Source: CAZJVD01 sp964549505
GTDB taxonomy: Bacteria; Bdellovibrionota; UBA1018; CAZJVD01
Assembly (NCBI GenBank): GCA_964549505.1
Contig: CAZJVD010000007.1
Span: 1-64,000, forward strand
DNA length: 64,000 nucleotides
Direction: 5' to 3'
Shown here: piece by piece, positions 1 through 8,983 of the stretch
Layout of the letters: each line of letters begins with the position of its first letter
Numbering within the stretch: the stretch's first letter is position 1
Made by a program: the position numbers and the translations under genes
The notes under the pieces: model-generated
Seen by the model: the letters and a program-made list of their open reading frames with translations, nothing else
Databases searched by the model: none
Told to the model about the DNA's origin: nothing

Positions 1-157
1 ACGACCACACTCCACGAGCCTTTGTCGATCGCAGAACCAGATGCATCGTATTGCGGGTATCGAGCGGGCGTGGACGCGAGCGACCGTACCGGGTTTTCAA
101 AAGACTTCCGCCGTAGTCGCTTTTTTCGGGTTTGAGAAATGATGTTTGTTTCATGGG

Positions 158-277
158 TCACTTATCGTCGTTACTTATCATTGTTACTTATCATTGTTAC
201 TTATCATTGTTACTTATCATTGTTACTTATCATGTGCGTCACTTACGTCCGTCACTTACATGCGTCACCTATCCATT
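158..277. repeat. 13-bp tandem repeat array
   Basis: Nine 13-bp units lie head to tail. The central four (171-222) are identical copies of TTACTTATCATTG and a near copy follows at 223. The flanking units at 158, 239, 252 and 265 are degenerate (TCACTTA-type), with a 3-nt insertion before 239. The period is not a multiple of three plus conserved frame, and no gene covers the array, so it is a non-coding minisatellite. Function unknown. Confidence 0.85.
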
Positions 278-445
278 TAGGTGGCGCGTGTTGCGCTCAG
301 ATATTAAACCCGTCGCGCTAGCTGGTTAAATCCGGCGTCATGTGTCGGTGAGCGAAGGTATACAAATCACCACAAATTCGCAACCGCGCAGATCCAAAAT
401 CTTACGGCAACAGGCTGGAAAACTTAGGCAGCGTTCGCACGTACC

Positions 446-571
446 GCATTCGCTTCTCGCGCCGTAATCCGCGACCGCATTCGCTTCGCGCGTCGTAATC
501 CGCGACCGTGTACCGCCGTTCGCCTCGCAATTAGCGACCACCCACCGCTTCTCGCGCCGTGATCCGCGATC
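446..571. repeat. 31-bp imperfect repeats
   Basis: Units at 446-476 and 477-507 differ at only two positions. A third, more diverged unit follows, and a fourth at about 543-571 again carries the CGCTTCTCGCGCCGT core. The repeats keep a minus-strand frame open (338-703), but that peptide is Arg-rich and looks like a repeat product, not a gene. Confidence 0.7.
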
Positions 572-735
572 GCGTACTGCCTTTCGCGTCGCACCCCGCG
601 CGACCGCCGGTCGCGCCTTCGACCGACGTCGAACTACCCACGACGGGCGGCCAATCACGAGCGGCGCAAACAAACGAGGCCACGCGCTCAAGATCGCGCT
701 CAAAGCAGCGCGCTTACTCGGACAAGTCCGTCTTT

Positions 736-816
736 CAAATCGGGCAAATCGGGCAAATCGGGCGAACCGGGCAAATCGGGCAAATCGGGCGAATCGGGCG
801 AATCAGGCGGATCGCG
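736..816. repeat. 9-bp tandem repeat array
   Basis: Nine consecutive 9-bp units of the form CAAATCGGG occur, with CGAATCGGG variants and a degenerate last unit. Because the period is divisible by three, the array keeps frames open and would encode an Ile-Gly-Gln/Arg repeat. No start signal or conserved flank supports a real protein. Confidence 0.85.
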
Positions 817-927
817 CACATATAACTAAACTCAAGAACCCGCTCAAAACCGCGCCCTCAATCAAATCAGTTAGTCTCAAAAACCCGCCGGATTGAACTC
901 ACCCGGTCCCAAGCCCGAATCTAAAAT

Positions 928-956
928 AAAAACGGCGCTGTCAAAGCGCCGTTTTT
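928..956. terminator. Bidirectional rho-independent terminator
   Basis: A 12-bp perfect stem (928-939 with 945-956) has a 5-nt loop. The A-tract on one side and T-tract on the other make it work in either direction. It lies just downstream of the minus-strand lipoprotein gene that ends at 979, whose transcript it probably ends. Confidence 0.9.
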
Positions 957-978
957 TCAAACTAAGATATTTAAAAAA

Positions 979-1473
979 TTACTTCTTTTCGGCAGAATCG
1001 ACTTTGGATGCGTGAAGAATGTAATTGATCACGCCACCGCCACCACCGTAAATGCCTCCGGTGCTCGGGCACTGACCGCTCAAGTTACAATCTAACGTAT
1101 CACCGTCTGGATTTGAACAGGCGCCTTGAAGTTGGATCGTGCCTTGGCAAAGGATGCCAGGGTTATTCACGCCGCCGCTTTGACCGCCGGTGCCGACGAG
1201 GTTCAAGCTTTGAACCAAGCTCATCTGAACGTCACCGATCGAGTCGCCGCCGGTTTTTTTACCCTTGAGCTGGCCGCTCGAGCCGTCAAGACTGTTGATA
1301 TACGCGGTTATGGTTCCGCTTGTATCCGTCACCTGCATTGAAACTGATTTCTGGCTACTGGCGCCTAGGCTCTGACTGATCGTCTGAGTTCCCGTATAGG
1401 TTCCCGACATATCCCGGCCGCAACCGGTAACGACTAACGCCAAAAGAGAAAGGACTAAAAAATTCTTCTTCAT
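979..1473 (-). CDS. Small lipoprotein of unknown function
   Basis: A 164-residue predicted lipoprotein. The ATG at 1473 is chosen because GGAG sits about six bases upstream and because it gives a clean signal: MKKN, a hydrophobic core, then lipobox VVTGC. An upstream in-frame start would add eleven non-signal residues. The mature part is rich in Gly, Ser, Gln and Thr, contains four further Cys (two in CNLSGQC) that could form disulphides, and has a GGGGG stretch near the C-terminus. No family is recognised. It is monocistronic, with a strong terminator immediately downstream. The lysine that follows in the signal and the lack of Asp at +2 suggest, but do not show, outer-membrane sorting. Confidence 0.75.
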   Translation of the reverse strand: MKKNFLVLSLLALVVTGCGRDMSGTYTGTQTISQSLGASSQKSVSMQVTDTSGTITAYINSLDGSSGQLKGKKTGGDSIGDVQMSLVQSLNLVGTGGQSGGVNNPGILCQGTIQLQGACSNPDGDTLDCNLSGQCPSTGGIYGGGGGVINYILHASKVDSAEKK

Positions 1474-1653
1474 GACTAGCTCCACATCCACAAAAACTAC
1501 ATCCACTCAGCTGGGCATGGTATATCCACGCACCTTCGTCACGGGGTCTATGAGCAATGCTGGTGCCAAATTCCCGTGGTGGTAAGTGTTTGAAACCGTT
1601 AGGTGTCGTCAGCGCGTTGTGCGCCGAACTTGTCGATGGATTGTGGACCTGTC

Positions 1654-2391
1654 TCAGTTTTGTACAGCGGAAACGGCCGGCTTTACAGCGGTAACCATGA
1701 TGTTAAAGCCGTTGGGCAAGCGTAGCGCATACTCGGCGTTTTCGATGGGATTGGTGAGCTTTCGAACGGGATCCAAAAGCTTCGGTGGAATCGCGAGCGC
1801 GTTGTAAAACATCGCGAGCAGCCAAAAAACAGGGGTTCCCGACCGATGAACGGTCTCAATTGAAAAATCTCGAAGCAACCCACGAAGCGCCGCTTCTCCG
1901 TAGTGTCGATGTTTAGGATGCGTGAGCAGTGGACGCTTTCGAATATAACGGCGGACGAAGTTACGAGCGGTGCGTGTGAGATCGTCCGGATCTAAAAAGT
2001 TTAGAAAATCGTGGGGGACTGAGACCACGAGGCGTCCTCCCGGTTTAAGAACGCGGTAGATCTCGGTGAGCGTGCGACTCTCATCTTCAACGTGTTCGAG
2101 AACGTCGAGTAAGAACACAATATCGAAGTGACCGTTTTCGAAGGGAAGCTTCTCCGCCGGACTTACGGAAAACCGCGAGGGATCGCGAGCTTGCTGTTGT
2201 GCGAACGCCACGGCATCGGCGTTGAGATCGACGCCATACGCTTCGACTCCCAGAGGTTCGAGAAAATGGCGCTCGAGCGCTCCGTTAAAGCATCCAACAT
2301 TGAGAAGGCGCATCCCAGCTTGGGGTTTCGCTAGTTTAATGGCAAAGGGCCCGCGGCCCGCGGGAACAAAGTCAGTGATCAGAGTACTCAC
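1654..2391 (-). CDS. SAM-dependent methyltransferase, class I
   Basis: A 245-residue methyltransferase of the Methyltransf_11/UbiE-like type. Motif I is LLNVGCFNG (about residues 29-37), followed by the acidic end of strand 2 (GVDLN), the motif FDIVFLLDVLEHVED and the post-motif LKPGGRLVVSVPH. The C-terminal third carries basic and hydrophobic segments often seen in sugar- or lipid-acting methyltransferases. It is the last gene of the dTDP-rhamnose operon and starts in an ATGA overlap with the rfbC stop. Context suggests it methylates a sugar residue of the surface polysaccharide or its lipid-linked precursor, but the acceptor cannot be read from the sequence. Confidence 0.8.
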   Translation of the reverse strand: MSTLITDFVPAGRGPFAIKLAKPQAGMRLLNVGCFNGALERHFLEPLGVEAYGVDLNADAVAFAQQQARDPSRFSVSPAEKLPFENGHFDIVFLLDVLEHVEDESRTLTEIYRVLKPGGRLVVSVPHDFLNFLDPDDLTRTARNFVRRYIRKRPLLTHPKHRHYGEAALRGLLRDFSIETVHRSGTPVFWLLAMFYNALAIPPKLLDPVRKLTNPIENAEYALRLPNGFNIMVTAVKPAVSAVQN

Positions 2392-2939
2392 GGCGCCGTC
2401 GATCTCGCGCGATAACTCGCAAAGGATTCAAGCTTCTGATCGCGATCGGAGAGAAAGGGTTTTTCAAGGGGCCATCGTACGCCAATATCGCGGTCGTTCC
2501 AGAGTAGGCCGCCTTCATTGCTGGCGACGTAGGGGTTGTCTACCTTATACAGAACATCCGCTGGTTCGGTTCCGAGAACACAGAATCCATGAGCAAATCC
2601 CTGAGGCACCCAAAGCAAGCAGCCGTTTTCGTCGCTGAGCTCGGTTCCGTACCAGTTTCCGAACGTCGATGACGACGGACGTATGTCGACGACGGCATCC
2701 CAGATCCGTCCTCGAAGCGCGCCGACTAGCTTTCCCTGCGCCGGATCAACCTGGTAGTGCAATCCTCGAAGAACACCCGGTAGGCTGCGCGAGTGATTGT
2801 CTTGAAAAAAACGTGTGGGTAAACCAGCGACTTCGAAACGGTTCGTGTGAAAGCGTTCGGTGAAAAATCCACGTTGGTCACGAAACACATCAAGTGTGAT
2901 CAATGTGACATCGCCCAAGCCTACTTTTTCGATCTTCAT
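2388..2939 (-). CDS. rfbC: dTDP-4-dehydrorhamnose 3,5-epimerase
   Basis: Epimerises dTDP-4-keto-6-deoxyglucose at C3 and C5, the third step of dTDP-L-rhamnose synthesis (cytoplasm). The cupin fold shows the family signatures RDQRGFF, FFQDNHSRS, the catalytic-His motif VLRGLHYQ (His61), VVDIRP and LWVPQGFAHGF. At 183 residues it has the usual family length. The ATG at 2939 is chosen because it overlaps the rfbD stop as ATGA and matches the family N-terminus; an upstream in-frame TTG at 2954 would add five residues. It is the fourth gene of the rfbB-A-D-C cluster. Confidence 0.95.
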   Translation of the reverse strand: MKIEKVGLGDVTLITLDVFRDQRGFFTERFHTNRFEVAGLPTRFFQDNHSRSLPGVLRGLHYQVDPAQGKLVGALRGRIWDAVVDIRPSSSTFGNWYGTELSDENGCLLWVPQGFAHGFCVLGTEPADVLYKVDNPYVASNEGGLLWNDRDIGVRWPLEKPFLSDRDQKLESFASYRARSTAP

Positions 2940-3871
2940 CGAAATCGGCCCCAATCCATTTGCTCAAGACAGTTTTCAACGCTCGTTCGCCAGTCGGGCC
3001 AAGCGGAGATCTGTGCGGCGACCCGCGCTTTGACCTTCTCGTGATTCAGGCGGCAGTTGAGAGGGCGTCGTGCAGGAGTTGGAAAATCCGATGTTTTCAC
3101 CGGCTCAAATCGAGTGATCGTGAGCGGTACACCGTGCGAACGTGCGCGTTCGAAAATGAGCGCTGCATATTCAAAAAAACTCGTCTCACCGTCCGGTGTG
3201 ACATGCAGAAGTTCCGCCGCGGACACTGTACTTGGGGTATTCGGAACATTCGAGGTGTCTGGGTGCGAATCGAGTAACGCCACCGTAACCTGAGCGAGGA
3301 GAGACGCAGGAGTCGGCGAACCGATCTGATCCGAGACGACCCGTAACGTGTCTTTTGTTTTTCCTAAACGGATCATCTTCGAAATGAAATTGTCGTGGAC
3401 GCTATCGTAAACCCACGACGTTCGCAAAATGTAGCCTGAGCAACCTGACTCCTGGACGGCACGTTCGCCATCGTGTTTTGTTCGTCCGTAACAGGAGAGC
3501 GGCGAGGGCGTGTCGGTTTCTTTCCAAGGTGCGGATCCTTCGCCCGAGAAAACATAATCCGTGGAGTAGTGAACGAGAGGAATTCGGCGAGCCGAGCACC
3601 ACCGAGCCAGCGCTCTCGGTGCCATGTGATTGATCGCATCGGCTGACTCACGATCGGACTCGGCCTGATCGACAAGATTGTAGGCGGCACAGTTCACAAT
3701 CGCTGAAAATGGTTTGTCTTCCGACAGACGATCGAGGCCACGTGCAAGATCTGAGGGTTTTAGAAAGTCGAGTTCTTCACGATCAACAGCAAACGCGCGC
3801 TGACCCAAGAGGCCTGTGAGCGCTGACCCCACCTGTCCCGTGCGACCGATGATCAGCCAAGGTCTCGTCAA
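2936..3871 (-). CDS. rfbD: dTDP-4-dehydrorhamnose reductase
   Basis: Reduces dTDP-4-keto-L-rhamnose with NAD(P)H to dTDP-L-rhamnose, the last step of the pathway. An extended SDR fold is clear: nucleotide-binding GRTGQVG at residues 9-15, NCAAYNLVDQAE, YSTDYVFSG and the active-site pair YGRTK. The 311-residue length is typical. It overlaps rfbA upstream and rfbC downstream by ATGA. A segment around residues 210-222 (SNVPNTPSTVSAAE) is longer and more Ser/Thr-rich than in enterobacterial RfbD. Confidence 0.93.
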   Translation of the reverse strand: MTRPWLIIGRTGQVGSALTGLLGQRAFAVDREELDFLKPSDLARGLDRLSEDKPFSAIVNCAAYNLVDQAESDRESADAINHMAPRALARWCSARRIPLVHYSTDYVFSGEGSAPWKETDTPSPLSCYGRTKHDGERAVQESGCSGYILRTSWVYDSVHDNFISKMIRLGKTKDTLRVVSDQIGSPTPASLLAQVTVALLDSHPDTSNVPNTPSTVSAAELLHVTPDGETSFFEYAALIFERARSHGVPLTITRFEPVKTSDFPTPARRPLNCRLNHEKVKARVAAQISAWPDWRTSVENCLEQMDWGRFR

Positions 3872-4746
3872 ACGATAGCCCTTTCGGAGAGGACGCGTTT
3901 CAAATATCCCGCATAATCAGGGTTGAGGCAGCGTTCGATCAGGTTGGTGTAGGCGACGGTATCGATGAAACCCTTGCGGAAGGCAATCTCCTCGATGCAG
4001 CCGACCTTGAGCCCTTGGCGCTTTTCCAGGGTTTGAACAAAAAGTGCCGACGACAAGAGCGAATCCGATGTCCCGGTATCGAGCCAAGCTACGCCACGAC
4101 CGAGAAGTTCCACGCGCAGCTTTCCGCGACGCAGGTACTCGACATTGACGTCGGTGATCTCGAGTTCTCCACGCGGTGAGGGTTTCAAGTTCTTGGCGAT
4201 CGAGACGACATTTGCGTCGTAGAAGTAAAGACCGGTGACGGCCCAGTTAGATCGGGGGTTCTTTGGTTTTTCTTCGATCGAAAGCGCCATTTTTCCGGCA
4301 TCGAACTCGACAACACCGAAGCGTTGAGGATCGCTCACGTGATAGCCAAAAACGCAGGCGCCATCTTTGAGCGTCGCAGCCTGCTCGAGCAGTTTCACAA
4401 GATCGTGGCCATAGAAAAGATTGTCACCGAGAACAAGGCAGACGGGCGAGTCGCCAATAAACTCCGCTCCGATCACAAACGCTTGCGCGATTCCTTTTGG
4501 TTCAGGTTGGACCGCATAAGAAAGCTTGAGTCCGATCGAAGCGCCATCGCCTAAAAGGTCACGGATCATCGGAACGTCACGAGGTGTGCTGATGATGAGG
4601 ATCTCACGAATTCCGGCCAGCATCAGAGTCGAGAGTGAGTAATAGATCGTCGGTTTGTCGTAGATCGGGAAAAGCTGTTTGCTGATCGCCTTGGTGATCG
4701 GGTGCAAACGTGTACCGCTTCCGCCCGCCAGTAAGATTCCTTTCAC
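3868..4746 (-). CDS. rfbA: Glucose-1-phosphate thymidylyltransferase
   Basis: Makes dTDP-glucose from dTTP and glucose-1-phosphate, the first step to dTDP-rhamnose. The N-terminal signature LAGGSGTRLHP, then KQLFPIYDKP, LVLGDNLFYG, SIEEKPKNP and WLDTGT are all present. The 292-residue length is standard. It lies between rfbB and rfbD with four-base ATGA overlaps on both sides, so translation is probably coupled. Confidence 0.96.
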   Translation of the reverse strand: MKGILLAGGSGTRLHPITKAISKQLFPIYDKPTIYYSLSTLMLAGIREILIISTPRDVPMIRDLLGDGASIGLKLSYAVQPEPKGIAQAFVIGAEFIGDSPVCLVLGDNLFYGHDLVKLLEQAATLKDGACVFGYHVSDPQRFGVVEFDAGKMALSIEEKPKNPRSNWAVTGLYFYDANVVSIAKNLKPSPRGELEITDVNVEYLRRGKLRVELLGRGVAWLDTGTSDSLLSSALFVQTLEKRQGLKVGCIEEIAFRKGFIDTVAYTNLIERCLNPDYAGYLKRVLSERAIV

Positions 4747-5843
4747 GCCTGAACTCCTTGCACTCCGGGCACTCCGGTCGTTTGATAAAAGCTTCGCAGT
4801 TTTTCAGTTTCACGGAGCAGCTTCGTCTTTTCAAGAATCGTGTGCACCCAGAGTTGGTTGTCCAGATACCATTCGATCGTGTTGCGAAGACCTCGCGTGA
4901 AATCATACGATCGTGTGAATCCCAGTTTTTCACACGCGAGCGTATCGTCGATTGCGTACCTAAAATCATGTCCCGGTCGATCGGTCACAAACGCAATGAG
5001 ATCGCGGTAACTGCCGGTGGCGCGCGGCTTGAGTCGATCGAGCGTGTCGCAGAGACCGTGGACGACATCGAGGTTTGTGCGTTCCGCATTTCCGCCAAAA
5101 CAGTAGGTGTCACCTGGGGTGCCGCGCTCGAGTGCGAGTAAGATCCCGGCGCAATGATCCGCGACATGAATCCAGTCACGAACGTTCAGACCGGTACCGT
5201 AAACCGGGAGCGGTTTTCCGGCGACCGCGTTCGCAATCATCAGTGGAATCAGTTTCTCGGGCAGCTGACGAGGTCCGTAGTTATTCGAACAGTTTGTTGT
5301 GAGAACAGGCAATCCATAGGTGTGGTGCCATGCCCGAACGAGATGATCAGCGGCAGCTTTCGACGCCGAGTACGGTGAGTTTGGCTGGTAGGGTGTTTTT
5401 TCGGAAAACTTTCCGGTTGGACCGAGTTCGCCATACACTTCATCCGTCGAGACTTGGAGATATCGAAACCGCGACCGCGCTTCGGGTTCGAGTGTCCGCC
5501 AATACTTCAGTGAAGCTTCTAGAAGTTGAAAGGTCCCAAGAATGTTTGTTTCGATGAACGGGGACGGACCTGAGATCGAACGGTCGACATGGGATTCTGC
5601 CGCAAAATTCACGACGGCATCCCAACGGGTCGTACCGAGAAGAAGGGAACTCACGACGTTGGCGTCGGCGATCGATCCGACGACGAGACGTACTGCGCCG
5701 GAGAGCAGGAGCTCTTCCAAGTTCTCACGGTGACCTGCATAGGTCAGGCGATCCAGAACGGTTACCGAATGTCCTTTTGCCAAGGCCATTCGAACAAAAG
5801 TGCTGCCGATGAAACCGGCTCCCCCGGTGATGAGTAGGTTCAT
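4743..5843 (-). CDS. rfbB: dTDP-glucose 4,6-dehydratase
   Basis: Converts dTDP-glucose to dTDP-4-keto-6-deoxyglucose using bound NAD. SDR motifs: GGAGFIG at residues 7-13, VVNFAAESHVDRS, the active-site STDEVYG with Asp-Glu, and YSASKAAADHLV. It is 366 residues, slightly long because of a C-terminal tail ending in a VPGVQGVQA repeat-like stretch. It is the first gene of the five-gene minus-strand operon and faces a plus-strand glycosyltransferase across 58 bases, so any promoter lies in that gap. Confidence 0.95.
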   Translation of the reverse strand: MNLLITGGAGFIGSTFVRMALAKGHSVTVLDRLTYAGHRENLEELLLSGAVRLVVGSIADANVVSSLLLGTTRWDAVVNFAAESHVDRSISGPSPFIETNILGTFQLLEASLKYWRTLEPEARSRFRYLQVSTDEVYGELGPTGKFSEKTPYQPNSPYSASKAAADHLVRAWHHTYGLPVLTTNCSNNYGPRQLPEKLIPLMIANAVAGKPLPVYGTGLNVRDWIHVADHCAGILLALERGTPGDTYCFGGNAERTNLDVVHGLCDTLDRLKPRATGSYRDLIAFVTDRPGHDFRYAIDDTLACEKLGFTRSYDFTRGLRNTIEWYLDNQLWVHTILEKTKLLRETEKLRSFYQTTGVPGVQGVQA

Positions 5844-5901
5844 AGAAACTATCGAGTTCTAATTGTAAAAGCAGGAGCTTACAAGTACTAACGAGCCCAA
5901 T

Positions 5902-7086
5902 ATGTTCGTCTTTTGGCCGCTGGTTCTGCTCGGTTTGTGGAAGCTCACAGACCCCCGACATCTTGGACATTATGCGGTTTTCACGACGGCTGCACGACGT
6001 TTCTGGAACGGTCAGTCAGCGTACGGTTCGGACTTTGGTGGGGGCGTTGGCTTCTACTTTTATTCGCCGTCATGCGCCATGTTCTTGTTTCGTCCGTTTG
6101 CATCGCTTCCGGATCAGGTGGGAGCTGTCCTTTACATGGGCCTTTCGGTCCTGGTTTTCGTTTGGGGCGCGAAGCTTTGGTTTGCGAGGTTAAAAGTCGA
6201 TCGCAAGCGATTCGACACCTTTCTCGTTCTCGTGGCGCCCGCTATGTACGCCGCTCTACTTGCCAGCAAAGTCGAACTTCTGATGGTCGGGATGGTCTTC
6301 TGCGCTTTGGCAACGGCGCGCTCACGGCCGGTCGTCGCGGGAGTCGTCTTAGGGATTTTAGTGAATTGGAAGTTTCAACCGATTCCGACGGCACTTCTGA
6401 TGTCATTAGCGCTCTATTTGACGGATCGGAAACTTGTAGCCCTTCGATTTTTCAGTGGAGTCGTCGCGGGTTTCGTGGGGTTCAGTGTCTTGCCGCTCGT
6501 GTTTCTCGAGCGGTTGTTCTTGTTGAGTGAAATGCAGCTGTGGCGAGAGTCGCTCAGTGGGTTTGTTGCTGAATCTTACTTTCACTTCGATACGATTTAC
6601 AAATTTCTCTATCAGAACTTCGATTGGATCGTTCCGTACGGCTGGACAAGGATCTTTGCTGTGGTGCTGGGAGCTCTCTTGGCGTTGCTTTTATACGGTC
6701 GTTTTCGCCCGGTGACGGACCATCAAACTCCGCAGCGCCAGAACGCCGCTCTGGTGCTAGCGGCCGCGTTCGGAGGTTTCTTTACAGTCCTCGCTTCGCC
6801 ACTCCATCAGAACAATGCTTTGATACATCTTGCGTATGGTGCGGTGTGGATTGTCTTGCTTTACGGCGGAGATTTCTGGCGCGGGCACTGGTCGCGCCAG
6901 AAAGTGACGGTGGTCGCGCTCTGGGGATTTATCGCGCTCGCGTATTCTGATCTTATGGGTAAAACACTGCGCTTTTGGTTTGTTGACCATGCTCTCAAAC
7001 CCGTGGCAGTGCTCGTGTTACTCACGGTAGTCGCGGTGATCGAGTTTCAAAACGCGAGAAAAACTGGCGAACTACAGCTCCGCTGA
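5902..7086 (+). CDS. Multi-pass glycosyltransferase, GT87 (DUF2029)-like
   Basis: A 394-residue polytopic membrane protein with about ten hydrophobic segments. After the first segment it has an AVFTTAARRFWNGQSAYG stretch and FYFYSP, features of the GT87/DUF2029 polyprenyl-phosphate-mannose-type transferases (luminal acidic and aromatic loop, then Pro-rich FLFRPF). It probably adds a sugar from a polyprenyl-phosphate donor on the periplasmic face. ATG 5902 is the first possible start after a stop at 5866; no clear Shine-Dalgarno is seen. Its 3' end overlaps the convergent receptor gene by 15 bases. Confidence 0.7.
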   Translation: MFVFWPLVLLGLWKLTDPRHLGHYAVFTTAARRFWNGQSAYGSDFGGGVGFYFYSPSCAMFLFRPFASLPDQVGAVLYMGLSVLVFVWGAKLWFARLKVDRKRFDTFLVLVAPAMYAALLASKVELLMVGMVFCALATARSRPVVAGVVLGILVNWKFQPIPTALLMSLALYLTDRKLVALRFFSGVVAGFVGFSVLPLVFLERLFLLSEMQLWRESLSGFVAESYFHFDTIYKFLYQNFDWIVPYGWTRIFAVVLGALLALLLYGRFRPVTDHQTPQRQNAALVLAAAFGGFFTVLASPLHQNNALIHLAYGAVWIVLLYGGDFWRGHWSRQKVTVVALWGFIALAYSDLMGKTLRFWFVDHALKPVAVLVLLTVVAVIEFQNARKTGELQLR

Positions 7087-8970
7087 AACAAACATCCGTA
7101 CCATGCGCCCTTCGGGCTCGGTGCCCCAGAGATCGAGAACGGGGCGGTCAAAAATGTTTTCGATCTGCAGGCCCGCAAGCAGCTGCCGTGTCGGTCGAAT
7201 CCTAAAGGAGCTCGTGAGTGCCAGCGACGTCGTGGGTTGCGATCCGGCGCGTACCAGCTGACCCGTCTGCGCATCGCGATCCCAAAACGCCGATCGAAAC
7301 TCTTGCGACGCCGAGGCCGTCAGACGACCGCGGAGAAAACCTTGATCCAACCAGAAACGACCTTTGTGTCGCGAGCTTCGAAGGAGATCTTCGCGCGAGG
7401 GGTGAAGACGTGAATCCACAAATCGCCATTGTCCGCCCAAGACGCGGTTCGCTCCCAGGCGCAAACTCTGCTCGGCGAGCACACCGCGCGAGAGCATCGC
7501 TCCGCGAGCGACGTAGCGTGATACCGGATAACCGTCAAAATCAATCAAGCTCGAAAAACGCGTTTGAAAGAAAACCAGGCGCGTCGACTCGCTTTCGAGG
7601 CCAACATCGGCGCCGATCGCGCGCTCTGGAGGCAGTGCCGGATCACCGAAAACGCTTCGGCGTTGGTAAAGAGACGGTGTTTGCGCTCCGATACCGCCGC
7701 CGATACGCGCGGTCCAGCTGCGATCAGCAAAGTCACCGAGCATCCATCGGCTATCGAGTCGCGAACTGAGATGTGCGGGACTGCGCTCAGTCTTGGAAAG
7801 ACGCAACGCTGGTTCCAAGACCCAATCCTGAGTCAACGGTAGGGACGCCGCTGCGAAAGGTTCCACGCGGTTTTCGCGGGTTCGAAGGGCTTCGGAGTAT
7901 CCGAAAACGGAAAACTGCGAATCCACATGGGTCAGGACATCGAGAAGGCCCAAGCGTAACGATTCGGTGCTGGCTTGGCGGTGCTGATCAAATAGAGCAA
8001 AACGCGCTTCGAGTTGCAGCTGCGGTTCCAGACTTTCGAATCGTGACTGCTCGAAGAAGGCGGGGTGTTGATCGTCAATGTCGTTACGTGTCTCGCGTAC
8101 CGCTCGTTCCGCAATGCCACTCAGACGAAGTCCAGGCCACGATCCGAGTAGGGGCGTCTCGACCTGCAATTCTGCAGAGTCGATCAGCGATCCTGAATGA
8201 GCGTTCGGATCATCGCCACCGGGACCCATCCAGGCATCGTAAGACTCAAACGACCACTGGCGTCCGACGCGCGCGCGAATGCGTAGATCACGTTCTCCTC
8301 CCAAAACCTGCGCGGAAACAGCACCCGTTTCCGAAGCGTCCACCTCGTTCGTAGCACCCATCTCAAAACTCGCCGAGCGTCCCGCTTCGTGACGAAAACT
8401 TCCGCGCGCCCCGACCTGCACGGGAACCGTCAACCATGGACGACTCAGGATCGCCCCTTCACCTGAAAAACCAGACTGACTTGTTCCGCCGAGCTTGAGT
8501 CTCTGAACGTCAGTTTCATCAAAACGACCGGCACTCTCGCCAACACTCTCAAGAGAAAGCGCGCCACCAAGAGCGCCACGCCCAAAACGCGCGGTCTGGG
8601 GTCCCACAAAGGTTTGTGGCCGTTCCGTGTCGGCGGACTCCAGTGAAAGCCACGAAAACGTCTGCGCAGGTGATGTCGGATCGGTGCGCGTGAAACCATC
8701 CACAACAACAGCGCTGTGTTGCGGTCGTGCGCCCAAGAGCGACAGTCCGGCGGGTTGCACTTCGACCTCGGGTTCACGGCTCAGAGCTTTCTTCGGATCG
8801 TCGAAGACGGTCGTTTCTGTCGGTCGGCGCTTCACTTCGATCGTACCGGGTTCAATCTCCACCAGTGAGGTCGAGGTTTCCGCGTGAGCGGCCATCGTAC
8901 ACACGACCGTACACACGATCGTCACGACGCCTGCTCTGCGTAGGAAGGAGAAAAAACCTGAAAACGACAT
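7072..8970 (-). CDS. TonB-dependent receptor-like outer-membrane protein
   Basis: A 632-residue outer-membrane beta-barrel. A cleavable signal peptide ends in AAHA. A plug-like region follows (about residues 35-150; VEVQPAGLSLLGAR, VVVDGFTRTDP, GPQTARFGRGALGGALSLE), which matches the TonB-dependent receptor plug pattern. The remainder alternates polar and hydrophobic residues as barrel strands do, and the C-terminus has the hallmark LQIENIFDRPV...GRMVRMFVSAEL. It is shorter than most siderophore receptors and the terminal residue is Leu instead of Phe. No partner genes (TonB, ExbBD, SusD) are nearby. Substrate unknown; the setting inside a polysaccharide locus is unusual. Confidence 0.8.
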   Translation of the reverse strand: MSFSGFFSFLRRAGVVTIVCTVVCTMAAHAETSTSLVEIEPGTIEVKRRPTETTVFDDPKKALSREPEVEVQPAGLSLLGARPQHSAVVVDGFTRTDPTSPAQTFSWLSLESADTERPQTFVGPQTARFGRGALGGALSLESVGESAGRFDETDVQRLKLGGTSQSGFSGEGAILSRPWLTVPVQVGARGSFRHEAGRSASFEMGATNEVDASETGAVSAQVLGGERDLRIRARVGRQWSFESYDAWMGPGGDDPNAHSGSLIDSAELQVETPLLGSWPGLRLSGIAERAVRETRNDIDDQHPAFFEQSRFESLEPQLQLEARFALFDQHRQASTESLRLGLLDVLTHVDSQFSVFGYSEALRTRENRVEPFAAASLPLTQDWVLEPALRLSKTERSPAHLSSRLDSRWMLGDFADRSWTARIGGGIGAQTPSLYQRRSVFGDPALPPERAIGADVGLESESTRLVFFQTRFSSLIDFDGYPVSRYVARGAMLSRGVLAEQSLRLGANRVLGGQWRFVDSRLHPSREDLLRSSRHKGRFWLDQGFLRGRLTASASQEFRSAFWDRDAQTGQLVRAGSQPTTSLALTSSFRIRPTRQLLAGLQIENIFDRPVLDLWGTEPEGRMVRMFVSAEL

Positions 8971-8983
8971 GAGTTTTTACCGG

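Larger units (their letters stand above)
1..927. other. Gene-poor repeat-rich region
   Basis: No convincing gene was found in this stretch. Two plus-strand frames are open from the window edge, one to a stop at 133-135 and another to a stop near 140. Either could be the tail of a gene lying outside, but neither peptide is recognisable. The rest is made of short tandem repeats (listed separately) and GC-rich sequence whose long ORFs are products of the repeats. Positions 833-927 show nothing notable. Confidence 0.5.

Noticed and set aside
158..277. CRISPR array
   Set aside because: Units are directly adjacent 13-mers without spacers; no cas genes.
338..703. 121-residue minus-strand ORF
   Set aside because: Arg-rich, made of 31-bp repeats, no Shine-Dalgarno and no recognisable domain.
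559..825. 88-residue plus-strand ORF with Ile-Gly-Gln repeats
   Set aside because: Frame kept open by the 9-bp array; no start signal.
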